Source: Planctomycetota bacterium
Lineage (GTDB): Bacteria > Planctomycetota > Planctomycetia > Pirellulales > Pirellulaceae
Direction: 5' to 3'
DNA length: 9,387 bases
NCBI GenBank assembly: GCA_023417165.1
Contig: JAEZGD010000330.1
Coordinates: 1 to 9,387, forward strand
This document shows positions 6,395-9,387 of the stretch, piece by piece. The notes below the pieces were generated by a model. The model was given only the letters and a program-made list of their open reading frames with translations, had not been told where the DNA came from and made no database searches. The position numbers were made by a program, and so were the translations under genes. The number at the start of each line of letters is the position of its first letter. Within the stretch, counting starts at the first letter, position 1.

Positions 6395-8518
6395 TCAGGA
6401 TACTGCCAGCGAGGGCTGGGCAATAGTCGCAGGCGCGGGAGCCTCGGGCCATAGCGCTAGCCAAGTAGCGACTTCGGCAGCCGATCCGGCCGATGCCCAG
6501 CAGGCGGCGATCACAGGCAACCACTCTTCAATCGGCGATTCCCGCCAACTCGCGGTAAGAGAGATGCGTGTCTCGCCTGTGGCGTCGCTCAAGAGCAATT
6601 GCCCTTCCACGATCGAAACGAAAGGGACATTCTGCAGAGCAGCGGCTCGCGGTGCGTTCACAGCGAGCGAATAGCCAATCGTCTTGCCTACATGCCGCGC
6701 CGCCAATTCGGCAGCGTCAGGCAAATCCGCATCCAAGACGACGGTGCCAGAGCAGGGAACGGCGCGCAGCGCAATATCGATCGCCAGTCGCTCGTTTTCG
6801 CCACAATTTCGACCGCCAGTGGCGACCAAGACATCGCAGCGAGGATATTCCAAGCCGCGCGTCACCGCGCGCTGCGGCACCAACACAAACACCGCAGCGG
6901 CGTGATGCGGATGCAGCACCAAACGCTCGACCGTCGAGAAGCCATCTTCGTCGAGCACTAACTCGTCCGCCGGCGCGCTGATGCCCACCGACGTTGTTGT
7001 GCGTTGCCAGAGCCGCCCGATGCGCTGTGCGATCGCGGCGCGCGGGCCACCACCGGCAACACCCACCAGTGGAATGCGACCATTTTCGTCAGGCGCGAAC
7101 ATCGAACCGACGATCGCCTGACCGACGGGCCGCGGCGAGCCATGCAGCGGCGCGATGTGCATCGCCAGCGACGGCCCCGCGTTGACCTCCACAATCGCGC
7201 CCCCTTGCGCTTCCAGCGGGCGGCTGATGTCCTGAGCAATCAGATCGATGCCTGCGATGTCGAGTCCCACCGTGCGCGCGGCCAGAATCGCGGCGGCAGC
7301 CACAGCGGGATGCACTTCGTCGGTGCAATCGGTCGTGAGGTCGCCAATGCGTTGCACCAGCACACGTTGCCCGGCGCTCGGAATACTCGCCGGCGTCAGG
7401 CCTTGCTTTTGCAACTGCAAACACGCGCTTTCGTCGAGCTTCAGCGGGCTCAGCAGATCGGTATAGTTCTCGCCGCGGCGTGGATCTTGATTGATTTCGG
7501 CCACTAGTTCGGTAATGGTGCGCGTGCCATCGCCGACGACGTATTCGCATTCGCCGCGCGCGGCCGCCACCAGTTGATCGCCCACCACCAGCAAGCGATG
7601 TTGATCGCCATAGGCGAAGTGCTCGACCAGCACGTTCGGCGTTTCGCCATCGCGGACCGCGAACTCATAGGCAGCCAGCACTTCTTCGCGCGTCGATAGA
7701 TTAAGCGAGACGCCGCGCGCATGGTTGGCGTCGCACGGCTTGACCACCACCGGTAGTCCAATCGCGCTCGCCACACGCCAGGCATCTTCGGCATCGGTTA
7801 CCTGGCGACCTTGCGGAACAGGGACGCCGACCGCCGTGAGCAGCCGGCGCGTAAGCTGTTTGTCCTGCGCGATACAAACGCCGATCTCGCTGGTGCTGGA
7901 GGTTTCGGCAGTCCAAATGCGTTTTTGAAATCGGCCTTCGCCAAGCTGCACCAAACTACCTTGGTTCAGACGACGCGTCGGAATGCCGCGCGCTACTGCC
8001 GCTCGCACGATGGCGCGCGTGCTAGGTCCCAGCCGCACGCTATCGGCCATGTCGATCAGTTGGCGCAGCTCTTGCTCGACCGCGGGCACCTGATCGGCCA
8101 TCGCCGCGCGGCACAGACGCTGTGCCGCGAGCGCGCAGGCTTTGGCCAGCGAGGCTTCTTCCAACTGCATGATCGACAGGTATTCGCCCGGCGCAGCCAG
8201 GGGATGCAACGTGGCGAAGCCGACATCGACACCCACCCACATTTGCAGCATTTGCGCGAGCATGTGGTACGCGCTGGCCAGCGAACCGCTGGCGCAGCAC
8301 CACCTCTCCACGTCTGCAACAGAGTGGGATGACGATGGGGTATGTAAAGCAAGTTGTGAGGTGGGAGGAAAACTAGCGCGGCACTCGTACAGCGCAGTTC
8401 GCAGGCGGTCGAAAAAAGTTGGCGGGGTACAGGCAGGCGAGACCAGCAGAACTTCTAACACGGGAACATCCGCCCAACGATTGGGGCCGCCTAGCTCCAA
8501 AACGTTGAGGATTTGCAT
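6395..8518 (-). CDS. Cyanophycin-synthetase-like ATP-grasp ligase with degenerate, shortened Mur domain
   Basis: The protein (707 residues) is related to CphA, the enzyme that builds multi-arginyl-polyaspartate without a ribosome. The N-domain (about 1-165) begins ILNVLELGGPNRW and ends VRLGPSTRAIV. The ATP-grasp domain (about 180-475), which in CphA adds aspartate, is well kept: LNQGSLVQLGEGRFQKRIW (184-202), AQDKQLTRRLL (217-227), VVVKPCDANHARGVSLN (257-273), HRLLVVGDQLVAAARGE (307-323), and likely metal ligands Asp425, Glu444 and Asn446. The following Mur-like domain starts normally (NGRIPLVGV, 479-487), but its P-loop reads AGGGPRA where CphA has TGTNGKT, so the Lys and Thr are Arg493 and Ala494. 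The sequence stops after the central Mur domain; the third domain is missing compared with about 870-900 residues in CphA. ATG at 8518 matches the family start. It heads the minus-strand series. The product is unknown; calling it cphA would overstate it. Confidence 0.85.
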   Translation of the reverse strand: MQILNVLELGGPNRWADVPVLEVLLVSPACTPPTFFDRLRTALYECRASFPPTSQLALHTPSSSHSVADVERWCCASGSLASAYHMLAQMLQMWVGVDVGFATLHPLAAPGEYLSIMQLEEASLAKACALAAQRLCRAAMADQVPAVEQELRQLIDMADSVRLGPSTRAIVRAAVARGIPTRRLNQGSLVQLGEGRFQKRIWTAETSSTSEIGVCIAQDKQLTRRLLTAVGVPVPQGRQVTDAEDAWRVASAIGLPVVVKPCDANHARGVSLNLSTREEVLAAYEFAVRDGETPNVLVEHFAYGDQHRLLVVGDQLVAAARGECEYVVGDGTRTITELVAEINQDPRRGENYTDLLSPLKLDESACLQLQKQGLTPASIPSAGQRVLVQRIGDLTTDCTDEVHPAVAAAAILAARTVGLDIAGIDLIAQDISRPLEAQGGAIVEVNAGPSLAMHIAPLHGSPRPVGQAIVGSMFAPDENGRIPLVGVAGGGPRAAIAQRIGRLWQRTTTSVGISAPADELVLDEDGFSTVERLVLHPHHAAAVFVLVPQRAVTRGLEYPRCDVLVATGGRNCGENERLAIDIALRAVPCSGTVVLDADLPDAAELAARHVGKTIGYSLAVNAPRAAALQNVPFVSIVEGQLLLSDATGETRISLTASWRESPIEEWLPVIAACWASAGSAAEVATWLALWPEAPAPATIAQPSLAVS

Positions 8519-8525
8519 TTATGTG

Positions 8526-8554
8526 CTTATAACGCGAGTGCCAGAAATTTCCAA
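8526..8554 (-). promoter_or_regulatory. Sigma70-like promoter for the ligase gene, leaderless geometry
   Basis: On the minus strand the -35 box is TTGGAA (8549-8554, 4/6), the spacer is 17 bp, and the -10 box is TATAAG (8526-8531, 5/6). Only seven bases separate the -10 from the ATG at 8518, so transcription would begin at or within a base or two of the start codon. No Shine-Dalgarno is present, which agrees with a leaderless mRNA. Confidence 0.55.
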
Positions 8555-8624
8555 TTAGAATTACAAAATTGTCATTCCAAATATCTCGCATGACTGGGAG
8601 TAGGCATTTTCCTAGTTGAAAGAT

Positions 8625-8654
8625 TTGACAACGCCGTTTCATGCTATTTAGAAT
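8625..8654 (+). promoter_or_regulatory. Sigma70-like promoter for the DksA/TraR-type gene
   Basis: A perfect -35 TTGACA (8625-8630) is followed after 18 bp by TAGAAT (8649-8654, 5/6). Predicted initiation near 8661 gives a 5' leader of about 80 nt before the ATG at 8742. It lies in an AT-rich stretch of the spacer and faces away from the ligase promoter. Confidence 0.6.
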
Positions 8655-8671
8655 GGACAGGTTAGGGTAAT

Positions 8672-8704
8672 TTCGGCCCCAAATTTGCCGCGGTATTGGC
8701 CGAA
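8672..8704 (+). promoter_or_regulatory. Inverted repeat in the 5' leader of the DksA/TraR-type gene
   Basis: TTCGGCC (8672-8678) and GGCCGAA (8698-8704) form a 7-bp stem with a 19-nt loop, about ten bases after the predicted transcription start. It could be an operator or an mRNA leader stem; no known riboswitch was recognised. Confidence 0.3.
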
Positions 8705-8741
8705 TGCACCGCCTCTACCTCATGTCGCTACCGAGGATGCG

Positions 8742-9113
8742 ATGAAGAAAACTGAAGCGAAGGTTTTCAAGGAAATGCTGCTGAAACTGCGAGCACGTCT
8801 GCGCGGCGACGTGAGCGCGATGGCAGATGCAGCGCTGAACAAGACCCGCAGCGAAGCTAGCGGCGACTTGTCGAGCATGCCAATTCACATGGCCGATATG
8901 GCCACCGATAATTTTGAGCAGGAATTTACCCTCTCGCTCATGGAAACCGAGGAATCGGCTCTTGAGCAGATCGAAAACGCCCTTGAGCGGATCGAAGAAG
9001 GGACTTATGGTGTCTGCCTGGAATGCGAAGGCAAGATCCTCAAGACCCGACTCAACGCCATCCCTTATGCAGCTCACTGCATCAAGTGCGCCAGTAAGCT
9101 TGAAGCCCGCTGA
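8742..9113 (+). CDS. TraR/DksA-family C4 zinc-finger protein
   Basis: This 123-residue member of the DksA/TraR superfamily is expected to bind RNA polymerase through its secondary channel and modulate transcription, as DksA does with ppGpp; that role is inferred from the family. The N-terminal half is charged and heptad-like (about residues 1-35 and 60-88), consistent with the coiled-coil hairpin. The tip region reads HMADMATDNFEQEF (49-62). The zinc finger is complete: Cys92, Cys95, Cys113 and Cys116 with the canonical CX2CX17CX2C spacing. The ATG at 8742 is preferred over the in-frame TTG at 8685 because GAGGA lies four bases upstream and the preceding 19 residues (rich in Pro) do not resemble the family. 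A strong promoter lies about 90 nt upstream. Its 3' end overlaps the likely lspA start, so the two are probably coupled. Whether it is true DksA or a paralogue cannot be decided here. Confidence 0.88.
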   Translation: MKKTEAKVFKEMLLKLRARLRGDVSAMADAALNKTRSEASGDLSSMPIHMADMATDNFEQEFTLSLMETEESALEQIENALERIEEGTYGVCLECEGKILKTRLNAIPYAAHCIKCASKLEAR

Positions 9114-9387
9114 GGCGCCGGCCGCCGTTCCCCTGCGCCGCTATGTACTGTTTGCAGTCTTGGCGGCTTTGGGTGGCGGATTAGATTTGCTGACCAAGGA
9201 GTGGGTCTTCGCGTGGCGAGGATTTCCCCGCGCTGACAATATCTTCTGGCTGATCGAGCCATATTTCGGCATCGAAACCTCGCTCAATCCTGGCGCTCTG
9301 TTTGGCATGGGCGCAGGCAATAGCCACTGGTTTGCGCTTTTATCGATCGTCGCCGCCATTGGCATCGTCGTCTGGCTGACCTATGGC
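9067..9387 (+). CDS. lspA: Lipoprotein signal peptidase (signal peptidase II), 3' truncated
   Basis: LspA is the inner-membrane aspartic protease that cleaves lipoprotein signal peptides after lipid attachment. The window holds its first 107 codons. From ATG 9067 the sequence has transmembrane segment 1 (about residues 26-40), the conserved Asp40 and Lys44 of GLDLLTKEWVF, the signature ETSLNPGALFGMG (70-82), and transmembrane segment 2 (about 88-105). The second half, including the catalytic Asp pair, lies outside the window. The start is uncertain: ATG 9067 overlaps the upstream gene by 47 nt and gives a 22-residue Pro/Ala-rich cytoplasmic lead; TTG at 9100 is the alternative. Neither has a clear Shine-Dalgarno, which suits translational coupling to the upstream DksA/TraR-type gene. 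Confidence 0.88.
   Translation, partial: MQLTASSAPVSLKPAEAPAAVPLRRYVLFAVLAALGGGLDLLTKEWVFAWRGFPRADNIFWLIEPYFGIETSLNPGALFGMGAGNSHWFALLSIVAAIGIVVWLTYG

Noticed and set aside
6343..6423. Upstream extension of the SRPBCC protein to 6423
   Set aside because: It would overlap the end of the ligase gene, lacks a ribosome-binding site, and adds residues unlike the family; the ATG at 6342 has AGGAG at good spacing.
6395..8518. Annotation as a standard cyanophycin synthetase cphA
   Set aside because: The P-loop lysine and threonine needed by the Mur half are absent and the protein is about 170-190 residues shorter than CphA, so the full reaction is not supported.
8685..8741. TTG start at 8685 for the DksA/TraR-type gene
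   Set aside because: The added 19 residues are Pro-rich and unlike the coiled-coil start of the family, and part of the leader inverted repeat would be coding; ATG 8742 has GAGGA just upstream.

Overview
This window looks like chromosomal DNA of a planctomycete, probably of the Pirellula/Blastopirellula type. The reasons are a bacterial formyltransferase/hydrolase subunit of the tetrahydromethanopterin C1 pathway (FhcB), planctomycete-style ThrC, DapB and LspA sequences, frequent GTG/TTG starts, and a dispersed repeat built from the words GAATGACCAAT and ATTCGTCATT. This assignment is an inference from protein character, without a database search.

Layout. At the left edge a plus-strand gene, fhcB, enters already truncated at its 5' end and stops at 1234, where its stop codon lies inside a small hairpin. 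Everything from 1270 to 8518 is on the minus strand and, in transcription order, reads: a cyanophycin-synthetase-like ATP-grasp ligase with a degenerate, shortened Mur domain (8518-6395); an SRPBCC/AHSA1 protein (6342-5674) with an odd C-terminal tail; threonine synthase thrC (5628-4228); 4-hydroxy-tetrahydrodipicolinate reductase dapB (4195-3398); a small Cys-rich conserved protein (3292-2960); and a secreted protein with three internal repeats (2859-1270). Gaps are 32 to 105 nt, so co-transcription is possible, but a dispersed inverted repeat between dapB and the small gene and a nested hairpin after the small gene may break it up. At the right edge, divergently transcribed, are a TraR/DksA-type zinc-finger gene (8742-9113) and the start of lspA, signal peptidase II, which leaves the window.

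How the genes fit together. thrC and dapB are the threonine and lysine/diaminopimelate branches below aspartate semialdehyde. The upstream ligase descends from an enzyme that polymerises aspartate, so the minus-strand cluster has an aspartate theme, although a shared pathway is only inferred. The 223-nt AT-rich spacer 8519-8741 carries two convincing sigma70-like promoters facing apart. The one for the ligase sits so close to the ATG that the transcript would be essentially leaderless.

The best candidate for something undescribed is the ligase. It keeps the full CphA N-domain and aspartate-adding ATP-grasp domain, but the Mur P-loop that powers arginine addition is destroyed and the last Mur domain is absent. 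It therefore should not make ordinary cyanophycin. No CRISPR array, insertion sequence, tRNA or rRNA was seen.
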